Shown in pieces: positions 17,449 to 25,566 of a stretch of DNA of 34,579 nt. The position numbers and the translations under genes were made by a program. Below the pieces are notes generated by a model. It did not search any database, was not told where the DNA came from, and worked only from the letters and a program-made list of their open reading frames with translations. The stretch comes from Alphaproteobacteria bacterium UBA828 (GTDB lineage: Bacteria; Pseudomonadota; Alphaproteobacteria; UBA828). The stretch is taken from NCBI GenBank assembly GCA_002296185.1, contig DBHM01000015.1, forward strand, positions 1-34,579, in the 5' to 3' direction. Each line of letters begins with the position of its first letter. The first letter of the stretch is position 1.

Positions 17449-19239
17449 ATGCAAACATATTCCGCACCATTACGTGATATGCGATTTTTACTTCATGAAG
17501 TTTTAGATTCTGGTCAAATTTCAACTCTACCAGGCTTTCAGGAGGCTACACCTGATGTTTTTGATGCCATTCTTGAAGAAGGAGCTAAATTCTGTGAAAA
17601 TCAACTATTACCTCTCAATAGAATTGGTGATGAAGAAGGATGTACGTTTGAAAACGGCTTAGTTAGAACACCATCTGGATTTAAGTCCGCATATGAAGCA
17701 TTTGTAAAAAATGGCTGGCACTCAATTTCTACTAATCCAGACTACGGAGGCCAAGGACTCCCGGAGGTTTTAAGCTTTGTGTTTGAGGAAATGGTTTGTT
17801 CAACAAATCTAGCATTTGGTGTCTATCCGTTGCTTTCACGAGGTGCAGCAACAACTATTGAAGCGCACGCCTCAGAGGAATTAAAGAACACTTATCTCCC
17901 ACATCTAGGTAGCGGTACGTGGACTGGGACTATGTGCCTGACTGAATCTCATTGCGGGACTGATCTTGGTTTAATCAGAACCAAAGCCGAGCCAAATGAT
18001 GATGGCACCTACAAAGTATCCGGAACAAAAATATTTATAACAGCAGGAGAACACGACTTAAGTGATAATATTGTTCATCTTGTACTCGCAAAACTACCCG
18101 ACGCGCCAAAAGGGGTTAAGGGAATAAGCTTGTTTATCGTCCCAAAATTCCTTCCGGGAAATGATCAAAAAATAGGTCAACGTAATAATGTGACGTGTGG
18201 TTCAATTGAGAAAAAAATGGGTATACATGGTTCGGCAACTTGTGTCCTACATTTTGACGAAGCAAAGGCGTGGCTAGTTGGAAAACCTCATAAAGGCCTA
18301 TCAATGATGTTCACTATGATGAATGGCGCTCGATTAGGTGTAGGATTACAAGGTTTGGGATTAGGAGAAGTTGCTTATCAATCTGCTGCCTCTTACGCAA
18401 AAGAAAGAAGACAAGGGAAAAGTATAGGAGAAAAAAGTAAAGCTGAAGATTCTGCAGACCCGATTATTGTACATCCAGACGTACGACTAATGCTATTAAA
18501 CGCAAAAGCCTTAAACGAAGGTGCAAGGGCACTGGCGTATAAAACGGCGATAAATATAGATATTGCCAATAAACATGGGGATCCAAGTGCCCGTAAAGAC
18601 GCAGATGAATATGTTCAGCTAATGACCCCGGTTATAAAGGCCTTTCTAACTGATAATGGCTCTTATGCAGCTAATTTGGCCGTTCAAGTTCATGGGGGAC
18701 ATGGTTATATTCGTGAACATGGGATGGAGCAATTTGTCCGAGATGCAAGAATTGCACAAATTTATGAAGGAACTAATGGGATCCAAGCCTTAGACCTTGT
18801 TGGACGTAAATTAGGTGTAGATATGGGAAGACTTTTAAAGCATTTTTTCCATCCAGCATCCAAATTTATTGAAGCAAATAAAGATAATGATGACCTAAAA
18901 GACCTGGTTAAACCTCTCTCTACTTCCTTTAACCAACTACAACAGATAACTCTACTTATTGCTCAAAGGGGGCTTTCAGATCCTGAAGAAGCTGGTGCTG
19001 CAGCAACGGATTATTTACGTGCATTTGGATTAGTAGCTGTCGGTCATATGTGGGCAGAGATGGCAAAGACTGCTAACGACAAAATAATGAATGGTTATAA
19101 GGGAGATAAATACTATGAAGAAAAGATTAAAACTGCAGAATTTTATATGAAACGAGTGCTCCCCGAATCTGCAGGACTTTTTCTAAAAATAAAATCTGGA
19201 AAGGAAACACTAATGGCCCCCTCTATAGAATCTTTTTGA
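17449..19239 (+). CDS. Acyl-CoA dehydrogenase, large DmdC/FadE5-like type
   Basis: This FAD enzyme introduces the alpha-beta double bond into an acyl-CoA. At 596 aa it belongs to the large ACAD group with an extra C-terminal domain. Motifs are MCLTESHCGTDLGLIRTKAE (162-181), KIFITAGEHD (194-203), HPDVRLMLL (342-350) and HGGHGYIREHGMEQFVRD (415-432). The putative base is E440 in YEGTNGIQALDL. The motif read as TEPHCGTDLG in most relatives has Ser for Pro here. Group members include DmdC, which oxidises methylmercaptopropionyl-CoA in DMSP breakdown, and fatty-acyl dehydrogenases. The fused hydratase/dehydrogenase next door argues for ordinary beta-oxidation, but a DMSP-related role cannot be excluded. 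It is the last gene of the run. Confidence 0.93.
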   Translation: MQTYSAPLRDMRFLLHEVLDSGQISTLPGFQEATPDVFDAILEEGAKFCENQLLPLNRIGDEEGCTFENGLVRTPSGFKSAYEAFVKNGWHSISTNPDYGGQGLPEVLSFVFEEMVCSTNLAFGVYPLLSRGAATTIEAHASEELKNTYLPHLGSGTWTGTMCLTESHCGTDLGLIRTKAEPNDDGTYKVSGTKIFITAGEHDLSDNIVHLVLAKLPDAPKGVKGISLFIVPKFLPGNDQKIGQRNNVTCGSIEKKMGIHGSATCVLHFDEAKAWLVGKPHKGLSMMFTMMNGARLGVGLQGLGLGEVAYQSAASYAKERRQGKSIGEKSKAEDSADPIIVHPDVRLMLLNAKALNEGARALAYKTAINIDIANKHGDPSARKDADEYVQLMTPVIKAFLTDNGSYAANLAVQVHGGHGYIREHGMEQFVRDARIAQIYEGTNGIQALDLVGRKLGVDMGRLLKHFFHPASKFIEANKDNDDLKDLVKPLSTSFNQLQQITLLIAQRGLSDPEEAGAAATDYLRAFGLVAVGHMWAEMAKTANDKIMNGYKGDKYYEEKIKTAEFYMKRVLPESAGLFLKIKSGKETLMAPSIESF

Positions 19240-19267
19240 TTCATAATATGAAAAATTGAAAGATAAT

Positions 19268-20434
19268 TTAATAACTACGGGGCAAATTTAATACACGCTC
19301 AGATATATAATTTAAAATCATCTCACTGCTTACAGGTGCAATACGTGCAATATAGCTCTCCCGAAGATAGCGTTCTACATGATATTCTTTAGCATACCCC
19401 ATACCACCATGTGTTAAAACTGCTCTCTCGCATGCTTCGTGGGATGCCTCTGCACCCAAGTATTTAGCTGCATTTGACTCAGCCCCACATTGATTACCAT
19501 TATCAAAAAGCCGTGCAGCTTCAAACACCATTAAGTTTGCTGCTTCTAATTTCATCCACACTTCAGCGAGAGGATGTTGGATACCTTGGTTTTTGCCTAT
19601 AGGACGACCAAAAACATGACGATCACGAGCATAGTCCACAGCTTTCTTCAATGCAGCGAATCCTATTCCCACCGCTTCAGCACCAATTAATATACGCTCA
19701 GGGTTTAATCCATGTAGAAGATATTTAAATCCCGACCCCTCTTCCCCAATACGATCGTTTTTAGAAACTCTCAACCCATCTATAAAAACTGAGTTTGAAT
19801 CAATAGCCTTGCGGCCCATTTTTGGAATTTCCTGAACATCTATATTCTTGCTATCCATACTAGTATAAAAAAGACTTAACCCATCAGTAGATTTTTTTAC
19901 CTTATCTCGAGGGGTTGTCCTTACTAGCAATAAAATTTTATCTGCCTCTCTAGCAGTCGATGTCCAGATCTTTTGTCCAAAAATAATATAGTGGTTACCA
20001 TCGCGTTCTGCTCGCGTCTCAATTGCGCCAGTATCTAAACCTGCATTGGGTTCAGTGACACCAAAACACATGCGTTCAGATCCTTGAATTAGACCCGGTA
20101 ACATCCGCTCTCTTTGTTCTATAGTTCCATATTGAACTATTGGCTGCGGACCAAATAAATTGATATGGATTGATGAAGCTGCGGAAAACCCACCACCTGA
20201 CTCAGCGATTGTCTGCATGAGTATTGCTGCCTCAGTAACACCCAAACCAGAGCCCCCAACGCTTTCTGGCATACAAATCCCTAACCACCCGGATTCTGCT
20301 ATTTTAGAGACAAATTCATTTGGCCACTCCCCATCATTGTCTCTTGCCAGCCAATAATCATCCCCAAATTTTTCGCATAATTTGGCGGCTGCGGATTTTA
20401 AAGCTTTCTGATCATCGTTAAATCGTATAGTCAT
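19268..20434 (-). CDS. Acyl-CoA dehydrogenase (388 aa, IVD-like helix-G glutamate)
   Basis: This is an ordinary-size ACAD with the FAD/substrate motif CFGVTEPNAGLDTG (123-136), KIWTSTAREAD (155-165) and a C-terminal HGGMGYAKEYHVERYLRES segment. The usual YEGT-site glutamate near the C-terminus is replaced by sequence reading ARIAPVSSEM. The better candidate base is E247 in LNPERILIGAE, the helix-G position used by isovaleryl-CoA dehydrogenase. A short, branched or unusual acyl-CoA substrate is therefore plausible. It converges on the 596-aa dehydrogenase, with 28 nt between stops, and its start faces the XRE-S24 regulator gene, which might control it. Confidence 0.92.
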   Translation of the reverse strand: MTIRFNDDQKALKSAAAKLCEKFGDDYWLARDNDGEWPNEFVSKIAESGWLGICMPESVGGSGLGVTEAAILMQTIAESGGGFSAASSIHINLFGPQPIVQYGTIEQRERMLPGLIQGSERMCFGVTEPNAGLDTGAIETRAERDGNHYIIFGQKIWTSTAREADKILLLVRTTPRDKVKKSTDGLSLFYTSMDSKNIDVQEIPKMGRKAIDSNSVFIDGLRVSKNDRIGEEGSGFKYLLHGLNPERILIGAEAVGIGFAALKKAVDYARDRHVFGRPIGKNQGIQHPLAEVWMKLEAANLMVFEAARLFDNGNQCGAESNAAKYLGAEASHEACERAVLTHGGMGYAKEYHVERYLRESYIARIAPVSSEMILNYISERVLNLPRSY

Positions 20435-20497
20435 AATAGTGTTCTGCCAGCCTTATCTGGTTTTGCCAAGTGCTAACATCTTGTGGGACAATTACTT

Positions 20498-21220
20498 ATG
20501 GACGATTCGCAATATAAAAATCCCAGATTTTCGCCCTTAGCAGCGGAACTGACACGGCGCATGGAATCTATAGGGCTAACTCAAAAAGAATTAGCGCTAA
20601 AGGCAGGATTAAATGAAACAGCGGTTAGAGATATACGAAGAGGTCGCTCAAAGCACCCTCGGCACGACACTATTGAAAAACTTGCTGTAGCTTTAAATTG
20701 TTCTATTATGGCACTTCTAGCACCAGGATCATCAGACTCTTTGGAATTTTCTGGGAATAACAGTAATGAAAATTTGTCCGGGAGATTACAAAAAACAACC
20801 GTCTCAATAGATGATATTGTTTCTTTACCACTTTTTGATTGCGCTACAAAAGTTCCTTACCCACTAGATGCTACAAAATCACGTATGCGCTGGCCCTTAC
20901 CTAAGTTATTAGTAGAGGAACTCTGTGGAGGGAACGGCAGTCGATTGTCGGCTATAATTATCCGAGGAAACTCCATGAATCCAACTTTAATGGATAGTGA
21001 TTTAGCTATTTTAGATATAAAAATACATAACGTTACTCGTGATGGTATTTATATCATACATCATTCTGGTGGATTAGTTGCTCGTAGACTTACTATTGGC
21101 ACAGGTGACGATCTAGTTAATGTCACTTGTGATAATACTGACTTTGCTAAACCTGAAACGGTCTCACCAAATATGTTAGCAATTGCAGGTAGAGTTATAT
21201 GGATTGGTCAGAAGACATAA
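20498..21220 (+). CDS. XRE-family regulator with S24 (LexA/CI-like) C-terminal domain
   Basis: This predicted transcriptional repressor has a helix-turn-helix at about 27-50 (LTQKELALKAGLNETAVRDI) and a peptidase-S24 fold from about 110 to the end. The would-be nucleophile is S159 in IIIRGNSMNPTL. The Lys of the catalytic dyad normally stands in a VKRL-like strand. Here that strand reads LVARRL, putting R196 at the Lys position, so self-cleavage is doubtful. The frame is open to a GTG at 20483. I chose the ATG at 20498 because GTGGGA would then serve as its ribosome-binding site. It is divergent from the acyl-CoA dehydrogenase across about 60 nt. No prophage genes are nearby, which fits a stand-alone chromosomal regulator. 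Confidence 0.88.
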   Translation: MDDSQYKNPRFSPLAAELTRRMESIGLTQKELALKAGLNETAVRDIRRGRSKHPRHDTIEKLAVALNCSIMALLAPGSSDSLEFSGNNSNENLSGRLQKTTVSIDDIVSLPLFDCATKVPYPLDATKSRMRWPLPKLLVEELCGGNGSRLSAIIIRGNSMNPTLMDSDLAILDIKIHNVTRDGIYIIHHSGGLVARRLTIGTGDDLVNVTCDNTDFAKPETVSPNMLAIAGRVIWIGQKT

Positions 21221-21258
21221 AAGTTATTTCAAGATAAATAATTAGTTACACTTTTTAC

Positions 21259-21293
21259 AAACCCCAATAGAAAAACTATTGAGGTTTTTATTT
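21259..21293 (+). terminator. Intrinsic terminator after the XRE-S24 gene
   Basis: A 12-position stem pairs AAACCCCAATAG (21259-21270) with CTATTGAGGTTT (21276-21287), with one C-A mismatch and an AAAAA loop. It runs into TTTTTATTT. It lies 38 nt after the regulator stop and about 22 nt before the EamA start, so it should separate the two units. A T-rich run before the stem on the plus strand is not suited to termination from the other side. Confidence 0.75.
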
Positions 21294-21314
21294 CTCTATA
21301 AAGGCCTCTAATAT

Positions 21315-22214
21315 ATGTCAAAAATATCTATAAAAGGCTTGTTGCTTTTAATTGGCATTACTTTTTTTTGGGGTATTAACTGGCCAATAATGAAAATTGC
21401 AATGGTAGAAATACCAGTTTTTCCTTTTCGTGCAATTATGTTACTAGCTGGAGGCATCACTCTATTTATTATATGTCGTTTTTTAAAATATCCTATTTTC
21501 CCCCCGCGATCTACATGGGTTCCAATTTTTGCAATTGCAATGGCACTATCTATTTTTCAAGTATTCTCGGGATATGGTGTGCTTTTCACTGAATCAGGAA
21601 GAGCAGCAGTTATGGCATATACTATGCCTGCTTGGGCAATTGCCTTAGCTTGGATATTTCTAGGAGAGAAACCTGGATGGAGAAGAATTTCTGCTTTAAC
21701 ACTTGGGTTAGGTGGAATGCTCCTACTCATTATAGCTGATGTGCAAACTATTGGTGGCACTCCTACTGGCATGATCTTCATGCTTATAACAGCACTATCA
21801 TGGGCGGTAGCTACAATTATCCAAAAGCAAGTAAAATGGCCAATACCTACTCTAACAATTGTAGCTTGGCAAATATTCTTAGGTGCAATACCCATGGCTA
21901 TTGGTTCTGTTTTTATCGACTACAGCGAAACTCAATTTCCTTCTACCCCTGCAATATTATGCCTTTTATATAATTCGTTTATCGCGGCTGCATTTTGTTT
22001 TTGGGCATATATGGAGATTATAAAACTCTATCCAGTTGGAGTTGCTACTATAGGTATTATGTTCACCCCAGTAGTGGGCATATTTGCTGGGGCAATATTT
22101 CTTGGAGAATCTTTAGGGGTATATGAATTTTGTTCAGTAATATTGGTTTCTTTAGCAATAGGATTGCCCGTACTCGCGAAGAAAAGCGCTTGGAATAATG
22201 AAAAGGTTTTTTAA
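21315..22214 (+). CDS. EamA/DMT-superfamily transporter (RhaT/YdcZ-like exporter)
   Basis: This 299-aa protein is almost entirely hydrophobic, with about ten predicted membrane segments in two EamA repeats. The opening ITFFWGINWPIMKIA and the end of the first repeat (TMPAWAIALAWIFLGEKPGW) are characteristic, and the second repeat repeats the pattern with FTPVVGIFAGAIFLGESL. Family members export amino acids, nucleosides or other small metabolites; the substrate cannot be told from sequence. It is preceded by the terminator at 21259-21293, so it probably has its own promoter. It converges on the Mo-hydroxylase gene with only 17 nt between stops. Confidence 0.92.
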   Translation: MSKISIKGLLLLIGITFFWGINWPIMKIAMVEIPVFPFRAIMLLAGGITLFIICRFLKYPIFPPRSTWVPIFAIAMALSIFQVFSGYGVLFTESGRAAVMAYTMPAWAIALAWIFLGEKPGWRRISALTLGLGGMLLLIIADVQTIGGTPTGMIFMLITALSWAVATIIQKQVKWPIPTLTIVAWQIFLGAIPMAIGSVFIDYSETQFPSTPAILCLLYNSFIAAAFCFWAYMEIIKLYPVGVATIGIMFTPVVGIFAGAIFLGESLGVYEFCSVILVSLAIGLPVLAKKSAWNNEKVF

Positions 22215-22231
22215 ATTAGAATGTCTTACAT

Positions 22232-24565
22232 TTAATGACTTGCATCTCTGATTGCCCTCCAAACCCGCTCAGGGGTGGCTGGCATATCAATATGTTTAAC
22301 CCCTTCGCTAGCCAATGCATCATGCAGTGCATTCATAACAGCAGGTAAGGAAGCTATACATCCACTTTCACCAGCCCCCTTTACGCCTAGAGGATTTGTT
22401 TTACAAGGCACTTCATTAAAATCCACGAAATAATTTGGCAAGTCATCCGCTCTAGGCATACAATAATCTAGGAAAGACCCACTTGTAAGCTGTCCACTCT
22501 TAGAAAATACTGTATTTTCGTATAAAGCCTGCCCTATTCCCTGGGCTACGCCACCATGAACTTGCCCCTCTAATAGCGCAGGATTCATAACACGGCCATA
22601 ATCACTGATAGCGAAGTATCCGATTACTTCTATCTTGCCTGTTTCAGGGTCAACTTCAACTTCACATACGTGACTACCATTAGGAAAAGTTGAATTTTCA
22701 TGCGTTATATCCACAACAGTATCGAGATTAGCAATAATTTCTGACGGTAGATTTTCCAACTTTTTTCCGGCATCTGCGATTTCTACAATATTCATAGATC
22801 TATCAGTACCAATTATAGAGAAGTTTCCTTCTTTAAATATTATGTCATCAGGAGCAACTTCTAGTATATGAGATACAAGTTTTTGTGCCTTCTCTATAAC
22901 TTTCTCAGAAATTATGTGAATTGCTGTTCCCGCCATTTGCATTGATCGAGAACCGCCGCTACCTCCCCCATGAGTGAGTTTATCTGTGTCACCATCAAGG
23001 ACTTTGATATCCTCAAATGGGACCCCTAATGTTTCATGTAACATCTGAGCAAAGACAGTCTCATGGCCCTGTCCAGATGATTTGGTTCCAACTCTAAGAG
23101 TAACTAACCCATTTTCTTCAAACCTAACTTCAGATCCCTCTCTATTATCTGCACCTGCTGTTTCAACGTATGAAGAAACTCCTATTCCATAAAGTTTCCC
23201 TCTTTCAAAAGCACCATTTCTTCTTTTACTTATATCTTTCCAAACTACTGCCTCTAAAACATCAGAGAGATTTGCAGAAAAGTTACCACTATCTATTTCT
23301 ACTCCAGTAGCAGAAGTATAAGGCATGGAACTTTCTGATACATAATTCCTCCTACGCACTTCCTCTTGCGTCATATCAAGTGTCTCGGCAGCTGCATGGA
23401 CTAATCTTTCCAAAATGTAATGTCCCTCGGGTTGCCCACAACCGCGATAGGCATCTATAGGAACAGTATTAGTAAATACCCCCCTTATTTCTGCTGATAA
23501 CGCTGGCATATTATATCCGCCAGGCATCATCAATGTAGCTAATATAGTTGGGCATACAGGGCCATGGCTGGAAGAATACGCACCCAAATTAGCGTTCATT
23601 TCAGCTTTTATAGCTAAAAATTTCCCTGCTTTATCTAGGGCTAGTGAAGCTGTACCAACCAAATCTCTTGCATGGGCATCACATAGAAATGCTTCAGTTC
23701 TTCCTGAACACCATTTTACTGTTCTTTGAATTTTTTTTGCAGCCCATAGGACTAAAATATGCTCTGGATATGCAATATATTTTATACCAAAACCACCGCC
23801 TATATCGGACGAAACAACCCGTACATCTTTTGGCTCAATGCCGAGACATGTTGCTGTTTGTTTTCTAACATCCCAAGGATGTTGTGTATCACAATGTAAC
23901 ACATAACGACTATCTTTAACATTATACTGACCCACAGCGCCTCTTGCTTCAAGAGGGTTAACAATTACTCTATTGTTTACAAGTTTACGTGTAACTATAT
24001 GATCAGCATTTTCAAAAATATTTTCCACAACCCCCGGGTTGCCAGTTCTGTATAGGAAAGATGTATTATTATCTGTTATATCAAATAGCTGAGGTTGCGC
24101 AGGATCATGAGCAACTTCAGTATCAACAACAGCATCATAAATGTCGTAATCTATTTCTATTTTTTCAGCGGCATCCTTAGCAATATCCTCAGTTTCAGCT
24201 ATCACCATCACTACAGCTTCGCCTACGTACCTAACTTTATCTTTAGATAATAAAGGTCGATCTGGATTAAAACTCGGCGAACCATCAGCTTGAAATAAAT
24301 CAATCCATTCATGCGCTAATGTAGGTAATGAGGATACACCATCTTCTTCAAGGTCTGCGCTAGTATAAACAGATAACACTCCAGGTATTTTTAGCGCCAT
24401 ATCAATATTAATATTTTTAATTTTGGCGTGAGCAACTGTTGATCTTAGGAAAACTACGTGGACAGTATTCTCAAACACTATGTCATCAAGGTAACGGCCC
24501 TGACCAGTGAGAAAACGATCATCTTCCACCCTCTCGAGCCTATTTCCTATACCAAAGTGACCCAT
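22232..24565 (-). CDS. Molybdopterin hydroxylase large subunit (xanthine dehydrogenase / CoxL form II-like family)
   Basis: This 777-aa protein is the Mo-cofactor subunit of an XDH-family hydroxylase. The N-terminal hammerhead domain begins RVEDDRFLTGQGRYLDDI (12-29). Mo-cofactor contacts are GGGFG (256-260), GQGHETVFAQ (498-507) and GGSGGSRSMQ (534-543), and the catalytic glutamate is E733 in KGAGESGC. The active-site loop reads AYRGCGQP (372-379). True CO dehydrogenase (form I) has AYxCSFR and form II has AYRGAGR, so this is not a CO oxidiser and differs even from form II. No FAD (CoxM) or 2Fe-2S (CoxS) subunit gene is adjacent. GGGGGTGGT precedes the ATG. It is divergent from the CoA-transferase pair. 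Confidence 0.92.
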   Translation of the reverse strand: MGHFGIGNRLERVEDDRFLTGQGRYLDDIVFENTVHVVFLRSTVAHAKIKNINIDMALKIPGVLSVYTSADLEEDGVSSLPTLAHEWIDLFQADGSPSFNPDRPLLSKDKVRYVGEAVVMVIAETEDIAKDAAEKIEIDYDIYDAVVDTEVAHDPAQPQLFDITDNNTSFLYRTGNPGVVENIFENADHIVTRKLVNNRVIVNPLEARGAVGQYNVKDSRYVLHCDTQHPWDVRKQTATCLGIEPKDVRVVSSDIGGGFGIKYIAYPEHILVLWAAKKIQRTVKWCSGRTEAFLCDAHARDLVGTASLALDKAGKFLAIKAEMNANLGAYSSSHGPVCPTILATLMMPGGYNMPALSAEIRGVFTNTVPIDAYRGCGQPEGHYILERLVHAAAETLDMTQEEVRRRNYVSESSMPYTSATGVEIDSGNFSANLSDVLEAVVWKDISKRRNGAFERGKLYGIGVSSYVETAGADNREGSEVRFEENGLVTLRVGTKSSGQGHETVFAQMLHETLGVPFEDIKVLDGDTDKLTHGGGSGGSRSMQMAGTAIHIISEKVIEKAQKLVSHILEVAPDDIIFKEGNFSIIGTDRSMNIVEIADAGKKLENLPSEIIANLDTVVDITHENSTFPNGSHVCEVEVDPETGKIEVIGYFAISDYGRVMNPALLEGQVHGGVAQGIGQALYENTVFSKSGQLTSGSFLDYCMPRADDLPNYFVDFNEVPCKTNPLGVKGAGESGCIASLPAVMNALHDALASEGVKHIDMPATPERVWRAIRDASH

Positions 24566-24660
24566 ACCACCCCCAAATTCTAACTCTCCAATGTCGAGAG
24601 TAGATCATGCCGAAGAAAAAACAAAAATGAAACAGTTTTTCTCTTAATTTTGAAACCATA

Positions 24661-24690
24661 TTAACAATTGATAGAAAATAACGTTATATT
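24661..24690 (+). promoter_or_regulatory. Candidate promoter of the CoA-transferase-like pair
   Basis: TTAACA (24661-24666) and TATATT (24685-24690) are separated by 18 nt and lie about 30 nt upstream of the ATG at 24720. GGGGATTA provides a ribosome-binding site just before that ATG. The element lies in the 154-bp gap shared with the divergent Mo-hydroxylase gene, so one regulator could act on both. It was found by eye against the sigma-70 consensus. Confidence 0.4.
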
Positions 24691-24719
24691 TTCACATCTA
24701 TACTAATGGGGATTAACAA

Positions 24720-25547
24720 ATGAAAAGCTTATCTATTAAAAATTTACTGACTTCTTTGCAAAATCTTGTTGCTAATATTGAAGATGGATCTCAGATTGTT
24801 ATCCCCCCCGACTATTCATTTGTTCCAATGGAGATCACAAGAGCTTTAATACGAAAAAAAGCACGTGACTTACGGCTTGTAGCCGCTCCACAAACCGGCT
24901 TACAGGCAGACATATTAATAGGGGCAGGATGTGTAAGTGAAATTGAAGCAGCAGCAGTAAGCTTAGGCGAGCTTGGTAATGCTCCACGTTTTACTGAAGC
25001 TATTAAGGCCAAAAAAATTGAATTAAAAGACTCTACATGTCCAGCTATTCATGCGGGCCTGCAAGCTAGCGAAAAGGGAATTCCCTTCATGCCACTTAGA
25101 GGCATTATAGGATCGGATATACTTAAATATAGGAATGACTGGAAAATCTCAGAAAACCCCTTCAAAAAAATTTCAAATGACTCAATATTACTTCTACCAG
25201 CAATACATCCAGATTATGCCATATTTCATGCACCATATGCAGATCGGGAAGGAAATATATGGATAGGCAGGAGACGAGAATTAGCTCTAATGTCCCATGC
25301 TGCTAAAAAGACGTATGTTAGCGTTGAAGAGGTTCGTGATACTAACTTATTAGATAATGAAGAAACAGCGGCAAACGCCCTCCCAAGTCTTTATATAAAT
25401 GGCATAACGATTTGCAAAAAAGGTTCATGGCCTCTTGGTCTTAGTGATCTATATGATGCTGATAGAAATCATCTTCAAAAATATGCTTCACAAGCGAGAA
25501 GCAAATCTGATTTTAGTAAATATCTTGAGTCCTATGTTTTTGTCTAG
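24720..25547 (+). CDS. Class I CoA-transferase-like protein, subunit A (GctA/IpdA type)
   Basis: This 275-aa member of the COG1788 family resembles glutaconate CoA-transferase subunit A and the IpdA subunit of the steroid-ring hydrolase IpdAB. Landmarks are ADILIGAGCVSEIEAAA (63-79), the GLQASEKGIPFMPLRGIIG stretch (113-131), HPDYAIFHAPYADREGN (163-179) and KTYVSVEEV (197-205). The C-terminus contains KKGSWPLGLSDLY (233-245). The protein is somewhat shorter than typical GctA (about 320 aa). It pairs with the B subunit 19 nt downstream. GGGGATTA before the ATG is a good ribosome-binding site. Whether it transfers CoA or hydrolyses a cyclic acyl-CoA depends on the B subunit, which lacks the catalytic Glu. 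Confidence 0.88.
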   Translation: MKSLSIKNLLTSLQNLVANIEDGSQIVIPPDYSFVPMEITRALIRKKARDLRLVAAPQTGLQADILIGAGCVSEIEAAAVSLGELGNAPRFTEAIKAKKIELKDSTCPAIHAGLQASEKGIPFMPLRGIIGSDILKYRNDWKISENPFKKISNDSILLLPAIHPDYAIFHAPYADREGNIWIGRRRELALMSHAAKKTYVSVEEVRDTNLLDNEETAANALPSLYINGITICKKGSWPLGLSDLYDADRNHLQKYASQARSKSDFSKYLESYVFV

Positions 25548-25566
25548 AAAAAATAGAAGAAACTAA

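Noticed and set aside
20498..21220. Phage repressor or remnant prophage.
   Set aside because: No integrase, structural or replication phage genes occur nearby; neighbours are ordinary metabolic and transport genes with uniform base composition.
22232..24565. Annotation as aerobic carbon-monoxide dehydrogenase CoxL.
   Set aside because: The copper-binding AYxCSFR loop is absent; the loop reads AYRGCGQ, so CO oxidation is not supported.
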